This document shows, piece by piece, positions 6,726-14,228 of a DNA stretch of 23,430 nucleotides. Below the pieces are notes generated by a model that was not told the DNA's origin, ran no database searches, and was given only the letters and a program-made list of their open reading frames with translations. The stretch comes from a virus: IMG/VR virus record IMGVR_UViG_3300032296_001731, positions 1 to 23,430 of that record, one strand, 5' to 3'. Position 1 is the stretch's first letter. Each line of letters opens with the position of its first letter. Both the position numbers and the translations under genes were made by a program.

Positions 6726-7046
6726 TTATGCACCAAAGGCAAATACCCGAACAACAGCAGCCGAAACGTCTGTTGTGCTTGGTACTTCTGCCAATGCTGC
6801 TCCATCTGTGGTTGTGTCAACCCAGAAAAGCTTGATCTTTGGAGCGGTTGTTGAACCGTCCCATGCAGGAACGTAGCCATCTGTAGTGACTGCCCAAAGG
6901 AAGTCAAGTCGGTTGAGACCAAGGGAGACGAGTGAAATCGCTTCTCCCCCGGTCGCATACGACGAGTCAAATGTAACTGTTGCTGTTACAAATTTACGGT
7001 TTCCAGGAACTTCTGGTCCAGTAACAATGCTAACCGATGCAGCCAT
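6726..7046 (-). CDS. MCP-adjacent small structural protein of 106 aa (decoration-like, putative)
   Basis: The sequence starts MAASVSIVTGPEVPGNRKFV. A beta-type series follows (TATVTFDSSYATGGEAISLV, LNRLDFLWAVTTDGYVPAW, IKLFWVDTTTDGAALAEV) and the end is VSAAVVRVFAFGA. The gene starts one base after the MCP stop and is followed by a gap, so MCP and this protein form a tight pair. Small beta proteins directly after the MCP are often head-decoration or head-fibre proteins in marine and freshwater phages, which is the basis of the call. No signal peptide, TM or enzyme motif is present. Confidence 0.6.
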   Translation of the reverse strand: MAASVSIVTGPEVPGNRKFVTATVTFDSSYATGGEAISLVSLGLNRLDFLWAVTTDGYVPAWDGSTTAPKIKLFWVDTTTDGAALAEVPSTTDVSAAVVRVFAFGA

Positions 7047-7047
7047 C

Positions 7048-8316
7048 TTAGATCGTTGTCTCCGTGAGATCCTTGATGACGAAGTTAGCGTTGCGCTGCT
7101 TACATGCGAGTTCTGCGTAGCAAGTCAAAGTTGCTTCGTAGGCATCGGTGTTTGCAACACGGTTCATTACAGCACCGTCAAGATCCATGAAGTTCCAGCC
7201 TTCTCCAACCTGGTGGAACACCATGCTCTCAGGCGAGATGCCATAGAGACGGTTGTTCGGGCAGTCGAAGTCTGCGTAGAGTGTGGTTGGACCTTCATCA
7301 CCTTGTCCGGAGACTGATGGTGAGTAGTACTGAATACCAGCGTAGCCACCCTTGAGCTGCGTCTGCTCCATGTTTCGCTTGAGCGAAAGGAACAAGTTAG
7401 CAACTGACATGTGGACACCTTCTGCAGAAACAAGAAGAGAAGGCTTCTTGCCGCTGTTGATGAGGGTCTTCATGATTGCACCGGTGATAAGAGTTTCGGT
7501 AACTGCACGGTTTGTACCACCGTTGCTGTTTACGTAGCTCTTCCACTTTGGCTGGCTTGATGGGTTGATTGTGTGAAGTACTGCAGAGTCATCAATGATG
7601 GTCTGAACACCTGTCAATTCAATCTGTCCGTCACCAGGAGCACCAGTGTTGCTTGAAGCACCGCCGGCACCAGCACGGAATACGAAGTGCGATGAGGAGG
7701 TGGTTACTGCAGCGCCGGAAATGGCAATGGTCTTGTTGGTTTCGTCAACCGATGTAATGGTACGAGCAGACGCAACTGTTGTTGGAGATGCTACGGTACC
7801 AATGTCAACTACCATGCCACCATCAAAGAAGAGGTTGCGAAGAGCAGTTGTTCCGGTGGTTGAGGCCAAAACGACGGTTGTTGCTGAAGATGTTGTACCA
7901 CACTGAGCGATAACACCATTTGATGTACCCCAGAGTTGACGGTTAACATCCTTCATTGCGTCCTTACGGATGCCTTGCATTTCAGCATCAAGTGCGTCAA
8001 CGAATGCACCACGATCGGTAACAGCCTGGCGGATGGTTGGGCCACTCAACTGGATGCGACCATAGACGTAGCGGACCGGTACGGGGACCGTTGCGTACGC
8101 TTGGTTGCCTGCTGTTGGTAGCGTTGCATTTTCGCTGCGAGCGCCGACACCGGACGAACGACCGAGGTGGAGCGCATGACGGGCAATACGGCCCGTGATC
8201 GTGTCACGACGGGTTTCAATCTGTGAGAGGAGAAACGTAGCTTGGTTTAATTGATCGATGTAATCCTTATAATCGTCTTTGAGGATTGCATCAACTGTGG
8301 AAAGGCTTGCGGGCAC
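7048..8316 (-). CDS. Major capsid protein (HK97-type fold, putative)
   Basis: 422 aa from a GTG at 8316, with AAGGAAG about 8 nt upstream. Support comes mainly from context: it follows the terminase-portal-scaffold run directly. The sequence also fits an HK97-type MCP. There is a helical N-arm (VDAILKDDYKDYIDQLNQA), an RIARHALHLGRSSGVGARSE loop region, a P-domain helix (FVDALDAEMQGIRKDAMKDV), a Gly/Ser/Thr-rich insert around 150-225, and A-domain elements ending with CYAELACKQRNANFVIKDL. It would form the icosahedral shell around the scaffold. It has a private upstream promoter and a long leader, in keeping with the high output an MCP needs. Confidence 0.85.
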   Translation of the reverse strand: MPASLSTVDAILKDDYKDYIDQLNQATFLLSQIETRRDTITGRIARHALHLGRSSGVGARSENATLPTAGNQAYATVPVPVRYVYGRIQLSGPTIRQAVTDRGAFVDALDAEMQGIRKDAMKDVNRQLWGTSNGVIAQCGTTSSATTVVLASTTGTTALRNLFFDGGMVVDIGTVASPTTVASARTITSVDETNKTIAISGAAVTTSSSHFVFRAGAGGASSNTGAPGDGQIELTGVQTIIDDSAVLHTINPSSQPKWKSYVNSNGGTNRAVTETLITGAIMKTLINSGKKPSLLVSAEGVHMSVANLFLSLKRNMEQTQLKGGYAGIQYYSPSVSGQGDEGPTTLYADFDCPNNRLYGISPESMVFHQVGEGWNFMDLDGAVMNRVANTDAYEATLTCYAELACKQRNANFVIKDLTETTI

Positions 8317-8466
8317 TTTATTTACTTCCTTGTTGAAGATAGGGGGTTGTTAATTGGTTTTCACCAACCATCGGCTGATCGTTGTTACTCCGTAACGTAG
8401 AACTGCTTGACTTCCGCCAATTGCCTAAAGGTTGAATAGGTTTTACATCGCCTTATCCAAGGCAAT
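8317..8466 (-). promoter_or_regulatory. Structured 5' leader of the major capsid gene
   Basis: About 150 nt between the predicted start of transcription (near 8466) and the MCP GTG. On the minus strand it holds a GCCTT/AAGGC hairpin (8450-8463), a GTTAC/GTAAC hairpin (8384-8396), and a TTGGT-GAAA-ACCAA hairpin with a GNRA tetraloop (8354-8367). No gene fits here. Leaders like this may stabilise abundant capsid mRNA or adjust translation; that is inference. Confidence 0.5.
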
Positions 8467-8472
8467 ACATTA

Positions 8473-8500
8473 ATTGTATACCTTATATGTGTCGTGTCAA
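8473..8500 (-). promoter_or_regulatory. Sigma70/SigA-type promoter for the MCP gene
   Basis: On the minus strand TTGACA (8495-8500) is followed after 16 bp by TACAAT (8473-8478), nearly consensus at both boxes. It lies just inside the scaffold-MCP gap, so it can make extra MCP transcripts on top of read-through from the upstream operon. The recognised factor is likely the host housekeeping sigma. Confidence 0.65.
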
Positions 8501-8505
8501 GTAAC

Positions 8506-9255
8506 CTAGATGCCAGACTGGTTTAGTCGGGCCATTGCTTTGTCACGAGGAGTCATATTTGCAGCGTTCATCTGTGGAGCAAGTCCACCGTTTGGTGCAG
8601 CAGATGGCATACCTGCAGATGGATTCTGCCGGCGTGAAACAATTGATTGTGCTTGCTGCAAGATCTGATTCTCAACATCAGCGATAGCTGCGGTTAAGTC
8701 AAGGTCTGGACGGTTTTGTGCGGCAGTGATAGCAGCAACAGCCAACGGACTATCCGGATCGTATCCAGCCTCAATCAAAGTATGTTCAATTTCTTGCTCG
8801 TACTGGTTTACTACCTGTTCGTGCTGGAACTCCTGCATACGCTGTTCAACCATCATTTCCACCTGCTCAGGTGTCATTCCAGCCTGGCGACCTTCATAAA
8901 CGGTTTCTTCATACACGTCAGATTGTGTTTGACCCTGTGCGTTAACACCCGCAATTTCGTAGAATCGATCGCCGGCAAGGGTTTTAGCGTTTTCAATCAT
9001 CCAGTTAATGGCTGTATCTTGATCACCATTAGCCCATGCTTGAGCAAAACCCTGCACTGCTTGAGCATCGTCTGGGTGCATATTGTCAAATACTTGACGA
9101 ATTGGCTTGTAACGCTCACGTTCACGGATCCGATCCTGAACTTCAGAACGGTATCTTTCTTCCCAGTTTGTATCCCCACCTGTTTCAACAGGGGCTTCTG
9201 CTGATGCTTCTGACGTTACATAGTCAGCGTAGTTTGTGTCTCCAATTTCGGACAT
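8506..9255 (-). CDS. Capsid scaffolding protein (putative)
   Basis: 249 aa, acidic, mostly helical and rich in Glu/Gln/Ala. It starts MSEIGDTNYADYVTSEASAE. Middle parts (EERYRSEVQDRIRERERYK, MTPEQVEMMVEQRMQEFQHE, VENQILQQAQSIVSRRQ) are coiled-coil-like. The C-terminus is a Pro/Gly/Met/Asn linker ending in a basic MTPRDKAMARLNQSGI, where scaffolds commonly bind the shell. The position between portal and MCP is the classical scaffold slot. The start overlaps the portal stop as TAATG with a strong GGAGG upstream. I see no protease motif, so scaffold removal by a fused protease is not indicated. Confidence 0.8.
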   Translation of the reverse strand: MSEIGDTNYADYVTSEASAEAPVETGGDTNWEERYRSEVQDRIRERERYKPIRQVFDNMHPDDAQAVQGFAQAWANGDQDTAINWMIENAKTLAGDRFYEIAGVNAQGQTQSDVYEETVYEGRQAGMTPEQVEMMVEQRMQEFQHEQVVNQYEQEIEHTLIEAGYDPDSPLAVAAITAAQNRPDLDLTAAIADVENQILQQAQSIVSRRQNPSAGMPSAAPNGGLAPQMNAANMTPRDKAMARLNQSGI

Positions 9256-11216
9256 TACATTCCTCCGGTTTGTTGTTGTTCCTGCATCTCAGCTTCTTGC
9301 TGCATGCCTGTCTGTTGCATAGGAATACCTACGCCAGATTGTAAAGCGGCCATTAGGCCAGGGTCTTGCATTTCGCCCATAGCAGCTTGATCAGCCTGAG
9401 CCATCATTGCTGCTGTTTCGTTAGTCAAATACTGAACGTGAGCCATAATATGCATGTCGATCAGTTGTTTCATTTCCGGATCGGCAAGCTCGTATGCGGG
9501 AGACTTTCTTTCATTATTATGAATTTGAATATGAGCGTCGTGAACGTCAAAGTCTTCAGGGATAACAGGAACACCTTGCATAAGCAAACCGTTTTCCCAT
9601 TCTGCCTTAGAAACGTCAGGATCCATACGGGATAGGAATTGACGAGGATCTGGAAGATCAAGCATCTTGCTAAGAGAACGAGCATCAACGTTTTGGAATA
9701 CAGCAGGGAACTGCTGTGCAAGGCTCGTAATCATAGACTGAGTAGCAATCTTGCTGCGTGGCATTGTTGAGTCCATAGGAACGATAACAGTTGGCTTTTC
9801 GTCAATATCCTTAGCTGTCCAAGTTACTTCGTGGGGAACGCCCTGTTCAGTCAAAAGCATGACTTTGCGTGTAATCTGTGTTGATTCCGCATTCATTCGG
9901 TACAACATCAAAGCCATTTGAGCGATTCTGCCCCAACCAAATGACTGATCTTTAGCCATCGGTCCAAGAGGTGTATCGTCTTTTTCTGCCAATAGCGCTA
10001 GAGCTAAACCACTATTACGGTCGCCGGGTGCTTCACCACGACTTGTTTGGTGGGTATGGAAAATGTCGTCGAGTTCTGCTTCAAGGAATTGAGCTTCGTT
10101 TGAGATCCAACGAGGTACTTCAGGTGCGGTTTGCCAGTGCGGTTCACCAATTTCACTGTTGTATTCCATAATGTCAGCGGGGTCAATAGTGATAGCGTCT
10201 GCGTCATCTACGGATCCTGTTGGCACCATAAGACGAGCATTGGCAGCCTTACGCATGTGTTCAAGAATTGTTGAGCGAGCACGGTTATAGGCGTATTGAA
10301 CGTCCCTCGCCGGCGTTAAAAGCGTATGACCAACCCAACTGTTAGGAATCTTGTTTTGTCTAAACAAAGAAAGGTTAAGGTGCTTGAATGGGAAAGGCCA
10401 TTCGTCTTCCTGCAGAACTACTTTTCCGTTAACGACATGAACCACGCATCCCGGACCACGCGAGGTGGGCCGTTCGTAGTAAACATAGACAAGGGTGGTT
10501 TTGGGCGGCGCTCCACCAGGGCGGCGTAGCAAAATACTGCGGTGACGAGAAGACAACATAGCTTCAGCATCGGCTTTAGGTAGTTCATCAAGGTTGTATC
10601 TTTCCTGTACTTGCTCAGGTGGCAAGCTAGTGCACCTAATCCACCAACGAGCATCTTCTGCGTTTTGGGAACCAGGCTCAAGACTAAACTCATTAATGCC
10701 AAGTGGTGTCAATCTGATACCACCAACAGGAACGGAGATCTGTGAAAGAGGGTCTAGTAAGAAATCCTCACCTTTGTCCGGATCCCAGTCAACGGCAATT
10801 GCGGCAGCTCCACCAAACAATGTCTGAAGAAGAGCCATTTCACGAATATCTTCCCAATGGTTGTGACGTTGTTCACCAAGAAGCAAATACTCCTGCAGAC
10901 GTTGCCGGCGCATAGAGCTATCATCCATACCGGATGGCTGGACTTCCCAAGTTAGTTCAGATTTTGTGAGACGAGCCAAAAGGCTGCGAGTACGAGGACC
11001 ATATTTGTCAACAGTAATACGGGATCCACGTTCAGCTTCGTTAGCGTAATCCAATTCCTGAACAATATTACGAGTAAAGTCCCACCAGATCCATTGGTGA
11101 GAGGCGTAATACGACGCATTCATCCAGTAGTCACGTCGTTCTTTTACAAGATACTGGTCAGATACTTGCCACAAATCGACAATTTTGGCAGCTTCTGGTG
11201 GTGACCAAGGCTTCAC
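9255..11216 (-). CDS. Portal protein
   Basis: 653 aa, in the size range of podovirus or P22-like portals rather than the shorter HK97 type. A GTG start at 11216 overlaps the previous stop as GTGA, with AAGGAG 7 nt upstream. The N-terminus holds KERRDYWMNASYYASHQWIW and DKYGPRTRSLLARLTKSELT; the centre holds YNRARSTILEHMRKAANARL and DIFHTHQTSRGEAPGDRNSG, followed by LALALLAEKDD. These regions match the pattern of large portals. The tail is Met/Gln-rich (QTGMQQEAEMQEQQQ). It forms the twelve-fold ring through which DNA enters and leaves the head and on which terminase docks. It lies immediately upstream of the scaffold. A firm functional call, although the exact family is unproven. Confidence 0.87.
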   Translation of the reverse strand: MKPWSPPEAAKIVDLWQVSDQYLVKERRDYWMNASYYASHQWIWWDFTRNIVQELDYANEAERGSRITVDKYGPRTRSLLARLTKSELTWEVQPSGMDDSSMRRQRLQEYLLLGEQRHNHWEDIREMALLQTLFGGAAAIAVDWDPDKGEDFLLDPLSQISVPVGGIRLTPLGINEFSLEPGSQNAEDARWWIRCTSLPPEQVQERYNLDELPKADAEAMLSSRHRSILLRRPGGAPPKTTLVYVYYERPTSRGPGCVVHVVNGKVVLQEDEWPFPFKHLNLSLFRQNKIPNSWVGHTLLTPARDVQYAYNRARSTILEHMRKAANARLMVPTGSVDDADAITIDPADIMEYNSEIGEPHWQTAPEVPRWISNEAQFLEAELDDIFHTHQTSRGEAPGDRNSGLALALLAEKDDTPLGPMAKDQSFGWGRIAQMALMLYRMNAESTQITRKVMLLTEQGVPHEVTWTAKDIDEKPTVIVPMDSTMPRSKIATQSMITSLAQQFPAVFQNVDARSLSKMLDLPDPRQFLSRMDPDVSKAEWENGLLMQGVPVIPEDFDVHDAHIQIHNNERKSPAYELADPEMKQLIDMHIMAHVQYLTNETAAMMAQADQAAMGEMQDPGLMAALQSGVGIPMQQTGMQQEAEMQEQQQTGGM

Positions 11217-11434
11217 GGTGCAACTCCTTCAGCGGATAAACGCCAGGTGTGGTAATCATCATCGTCCTTTTTAGGCTTCTTCTTGGCAGGAGTAGGTTGC
11301 TTTTCAGCACGAACCATAGCAGTAAAGTCACCCGTGTGCCTAGATACTGCCATTTGTGTTAATCTCCGGTTCTCTCGAACAAGCCAAATTACGACACCCA
11401 TATTACCGAGCGCCACTACAGCCAACCATATCAT
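11213..11434 (-). CDS. 73-aa protein with N-terminal TM helix and Lys-rich tail
   Basis: The N-terminus MIWLAVVALGNMGVVIWLV is a single hydrophobic helix. It is followed by a basic, flexible cytosolic part (RENRRLTQMAV, then QPTPAKKKPKKDDDDYHTW). The ATG at 11434 overlaps the previous stop as ATGA, and its own stop overlaps the portal GTG. A membrane protein between terminase and portal is unusual; it may tether something to the membrane or be injected with DNA. I know no family. The overlapping starts and stops on both sides support a real gene. Confidence 0.6.
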   Translation of the reverse strand: MIWLAVVALGNMGVVIWLVRENRRLTQMAVSRHTGDFTAMVRAEKQPTPAKKKPKKDDDDYHTWRLSAEGVAP

Positions 11435-11832
11435 ATTTCTACCTCATCTGGAGCGGCAACTTTAAAGGATTTCTTCACCGGAGCTTCTTTTGGAACAGCC
11501 GGAATTGATTGAACAGTACGCAAAGCAGACTCTAGTTCTTCAATGCGTTCGGTCAGCTTAATATTAGAATCAGCAAGGGTTTGGTTCATGTCAGCAAGAG
11601 TTGATGAGAAACCAGCTGCCGTAAATTCAATGTTGCGTGATGCCGACACCATGCGAGCCATTTCCATAGCGCAATCTGCACAAATATAGAAACGAGAGTT
11701 AGCGGATGGATTAACATCGTCTGGGCTATTGAAATGATCTAGATCAATCCCGGTGTCAATAGTAGGTGTGTTGATGCTTCTACACATCCAACAGCAACCT
11801 GGTAAATAAAAATAATTGTCAACAAGTAACAT
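11431..11832 (-). CDS. Zinc-ribbon-like protein with coiled coil, 133 aa
   Basis: I start it at the ATG at 11832, which overlaps the terminase stop as TAATG with GGAAG 5 nt before. A second in-frame ATG at 11844 sits directly on AAGG with no spacing. Cys14-x2-Cys17 (CCWMCRS) and Cys51-x2-Cys54 (YICADCAMEMA) form a likely four-Cys zinc ribbon. The segment between them is acidic. A helical heptad-like segment follows (TLADMNQTLADSNIKLTERI), then a basic Lys-rich patch and the acidic end APDEVEI. It sits between TerL and portal, where it could assist packaging or DNA handling, or act as a regulator. No named family recognised. Confidence 0.65.
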   Translation of the reverse strand: MLLVDNYFYLPGCCWMCRSINTPTIDTGIDLDHFNSPDDVNPSANSRFYICADCAMEMARMVSASRNIEFTAAGFSSTLADMNQTLADSNIKLTERIEELESALRTVQSIPAVPKEAPVKKSFKVAAPDEVEI

Positions 11833-13424
11833 TAGTGCTTCCATCCTTGGACTGGCTTACGTTTGCCGGCTCTATCTAGTTTTTCCATATATCGCTGGAC
11901 TCTTCCTTCTGCCCCTTCATTATACCTTTTAGCAGCACGTTTTGGGAGTTCATAGGGTCTACAACCCAATAAATATCGCAAAGCGTCAACTGCGTGATCT
12001 TCGTCTTTTGTTTCCAAATCTTCAGGATTATTTTTAGCATGACGCATCAAAGGCAACGTTCTGATCAAGTTGAAGCAATTGTCAAAGATTTTGAGATGAA
12101 CAGTGCCGTCAATAGGTGAAGGAGCCATGTAACGCTTAACGTTCTGCCAACCACCAACACGTTGGTTTTTAGCTCGTTGACACACAACACCGTTAGTTTG
12201 ATACTGGCCGGCGATTGTTGTACCTGTTCCGGCTGTATTATTAAATGTAGAAGGGTCAATAACGGTCATAGCTATAGATTCCGGTTGTCCATTGCCATCT
12301 ACAGAACGAGACTTTATAAGCCTGGCTTGCTCCGCTGCAGTGAGATTTTTAACGTATGCCTCACGGTAGATATACATAGTCCCGTCTGACGGGTCAAGCG
12401 CACCCCATAAGCAGCAGAAAGGGTTGGCTGTACCAAAGTCGATACCTCTATACCGTTGCCACGATTCCGGTATTTCAAACGAGGGTACGACGTGAATGTT
12501 ACGTTGAAATTCCGAAAAGTACTGCCCCGTAAACGTGTCCCAATCTCCGAGAAGTTTTTGCCTTCTTTCGGTTTCAGGAAGCATCGAAAGGTGCTTTTTG
12601 TAGGTTGGATCAATGTGCGGGTTGTCGACAACAGTTGACGGGACAAAAGCGACGACCAGATGAGTATTGGGATCATGGTCAATTTCAAGGTTCTCAAGCT
12701 CTTGTAAATCATCAGGGATCTCAACCAACTTCACGATAGGTGGATCTTCAAATCCATTAGATACATCATAGACCACAATGTATTTACCGTATTGTGTCGG
12801 CCCTACAAGCATTTGATATAGGAAGGTATGTCCACGGTCACCAGGGTTTGTGGCAAACATAACGTGGGTACGAACGCCACTTGCTGCCATTTTCTTGCTG
12901 GTACGCAAACGACCTGAGATCATGAGCATTTGATACGGGGTAAACTGGGTAGCTTCGTCGAAACCAATAAAATCGTATTCAGCAGACATGAACTGTCCAA
13001 CGTCTTCGTCACGAGAACAATAGCCGTATTCAATAATGCTTCCATTGCCATACCACCAAGCTTTAACGTTGTCTACGGAACGCAAGATTGCGTCTACAAC
13101 TAACTGTGCGTAGCGTACCTGTGTACGGATAATAAGCGAACGACGTAGTTCCGGCAGCGATGTACGGATCAACAGGCTTCTATGGCCCGGATACATAAGG
13201 CTTAATTGGTGTACGTGATAAGCAAGAAGTTCTGATTTACCACCGCCGGCTGCACCACCGTATAAAAGCCAGTCAACTTTCTTTAATAACGCATTAGCTC
13301 TTAGCTGGCGTTCGTTACCTTGCAACGACCAGGCAGTAAGGTCTTCTTCAAGTAACTTGAGATACTCATCCTGCTCCCTTGTTGAAAGCTGGTTAAACTC
13401 GTCATCTGATAACAGAAGACTCAT
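11832..13424 (-). CDS. Terminase large subunit (packaging ATPase and nuclease)
   Basis: 530 aa, the usual length. Walker A is GGAAGGGKS (residues 56-64) and Walker B is FIGFDEAT with Asp156 and Glu157. The coupling motif MFATNPG is at about 189-195. In the nuclease domain, Asp329 (GIDFGTANP), Asp390 (MTVIDPSTF) and Asp476/Asp480 (DEDHAVDALRY) form a RNase H-like acidic set. It cuts and pumps phage DNA into the procapsid through the portal, with the small subunit. It begins as ATGA over the preceding stop and ends as TAATG into the zinc-ribbon gene. All key residues are present, so it is expected to be active. Confidence 0.95.
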   Translation of the reverse strand: MSLLLSDDEFNQLSTREQDEYLKLLEEDLTAWSLQGNERQLRANALLKKVDWLLYGGAAGGGKSELLAYHVHQLSLMYPGHRSLLIRTSLPELRRSLIIRTQVRYAQLVVDAILRSVDNVKAWWYGNGSIIEYGYCSRDEDVGQFMSAEYDFIGFDEATQFTPYQMLMISGRLRTSKKMAASGVRTHVMFATNPGDRGHTFLYQMLVGPTQYGKYIVVYDVSNGFEDPPIVKLVEIPDDLQELENLEIDHDPNTHLVVAFVPSTVVDNPHIDPTYKKHLSMLPETERRQKLLGDWDTFTGQYFSEFQRNIHVVPSFEIPESWQRYRGIDFGTANPFCCLWGALDPSDGTMYIYREAYVKNLTAAEQARLIKSRSVDGNGQPESIAMTVIDPSTFNNTAGTGTTIAGQYQTNGVVCQRAKNQRVGGWQNVKRYMAPSPIDGTVHLKIFDNCFNLIRTLPLMRHAKNNPEDLETKDEDHAVDALRYLLGCRPYELPKRAAKRYNEGAEGRVQRYMEKLDRAGKRKPVQGWKH

Positions 13425-13921
13425 GCGTCACCGGCAACAGCCCTTAAACCACCCTCAACACGACGTTTAGCCTCAAGACGTAGTTCTTCTAATCTAGATT
13501 GACGTGTTTCCGGAGTTTCATTCTGTGTACCGGAAATAGTAGTAGCTTGGTTCATTTCAAGACGAAGAATGTCATGCCAGATCTTTGCAATCTTAGTTGC
13601 TTCTTCAGCGTTCTTGATTTCCCATTCGCCACCTAAAACACGTAAAGCGTGGTCCATCATGATACCAATAGCAAGTTTAGGCAGATCTTCCCTGTCAACA
13701 CCTTCAGCAATCTTTGACATACCCAGTTTTTTGAGCTGTTCTTGAGCTGTAAGGATTTCTTTGCTATAGCCGGCGCGAACGTGTTTGTCACGCTTTTTGT
13801 TTTCTTCACGTGCAATAGTAGCTTTTCGAGCATTCTCAGCAGCATTCTCAGGCGTAAAAGCATACGGCAAAATGTTATTGATTCGTTGCTGTCTAATTTC
13901 TTCGTCTGATGATTGTGCCAT
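13421..13921 (-). CDS. Putative terminase small subunit
   Basis: 166 aa from the ATG at 13921, one base after the previous stop. A longer in-frame start (27 residues more) would overlap the previous gene and lacks a ribosome site. The protein is highly charged and helical (MAQSSDEEIRQQRINNILP, FTPENAAENARKATIAREEN, LPKLAIGIMMDHALRVLGG) and ends with a basic helix (EELRLEAKRRVEGGLRAVAG). Small, helical, charged proteins directly upstream of TerL are usually TerS, which binds the packaging-start DNA and forms a ring. A clear helix-turn-helix cannot be singled out by eye. The call rests on position, size and composition. Confidence 0.55.
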   Translation of the reverse strand: MAQSSDEEIRQQRINNILPYAFTPENAAENARKATIAREENKKRDKHVRAGYSKEILTAQEQLKKLGMSKIAEGVDREDLPKLAIGIMMDHALRVLGGEWEIKNAEEATKIAKIWHDILRLEMNQATTISGTQNETPETRQSRLEELRLEAKRRVEGGLRAVAGDA

Positions 13922-13922
13922 G

Positions 13923-14228
13923 TTATTCCGATTTAGCTGATTGCTCGTAAATGTTTTTCCAAATTTGCATTGATAGCTCTGAAACACCCTGAATAGCAGC
14001 ATGTTCTTCTGAAGTTATAGTTCCAGCGTCGTATGCCATTTTTCCGAGGTTCATAACATATGAACACCCCATAAATATAGCAGAAGCTATGTGTTCAGGC
14101 AATGGATCAGGCCAACCGGCAGACAGTAAACCTGCTAGCGCTTGTGCAGATATTGTTGTATCCGGTGCAGCTATCGTTGAAGATAACAACAGTTTTGTTT
14201 GTTTTGGTGTTGTGTATTTAGTTTCCAT
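13923..14228 (-). CDS. 101-aa hypothetical protein in the WhiB frame
   Basis: From an ATG at 14228 with GAGG about 9 nt upstream, inside the end of the preceding 102-aa gene. It reads METKYTTPKQTKLLLSSTIA, then ALAGLLSAGWPDPLPEHIAS and a helical C-terminus (MQIWKNIYEQSAKSE). The same frame has no stop all the way back to the WhiB domain, so the residues could also be made as the end of a 275-aa WhiB fusion. The internal ribosome site suggests separate translation. Sequence composition looks genuine, but no family is recognised. It precedes the putative TerS by one base. Confidence 0.6.
   Translation of the reverse strand: METKYTTPKQTKLLLSSTIAAPDTTISAQALAGLLSAGWPDPLPEHIASAIFMGCSYVMNLGKMAYDAGTITSEEHAAIQGVSELSMQIWKNIYEQSAKSE

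Noticed and set aside
13421-14002. 193-aa version of the TerS-like protein
   Set aside because: The added 27 residues overlap the previous gene, and the ATG at 13921 directly follows its stop.
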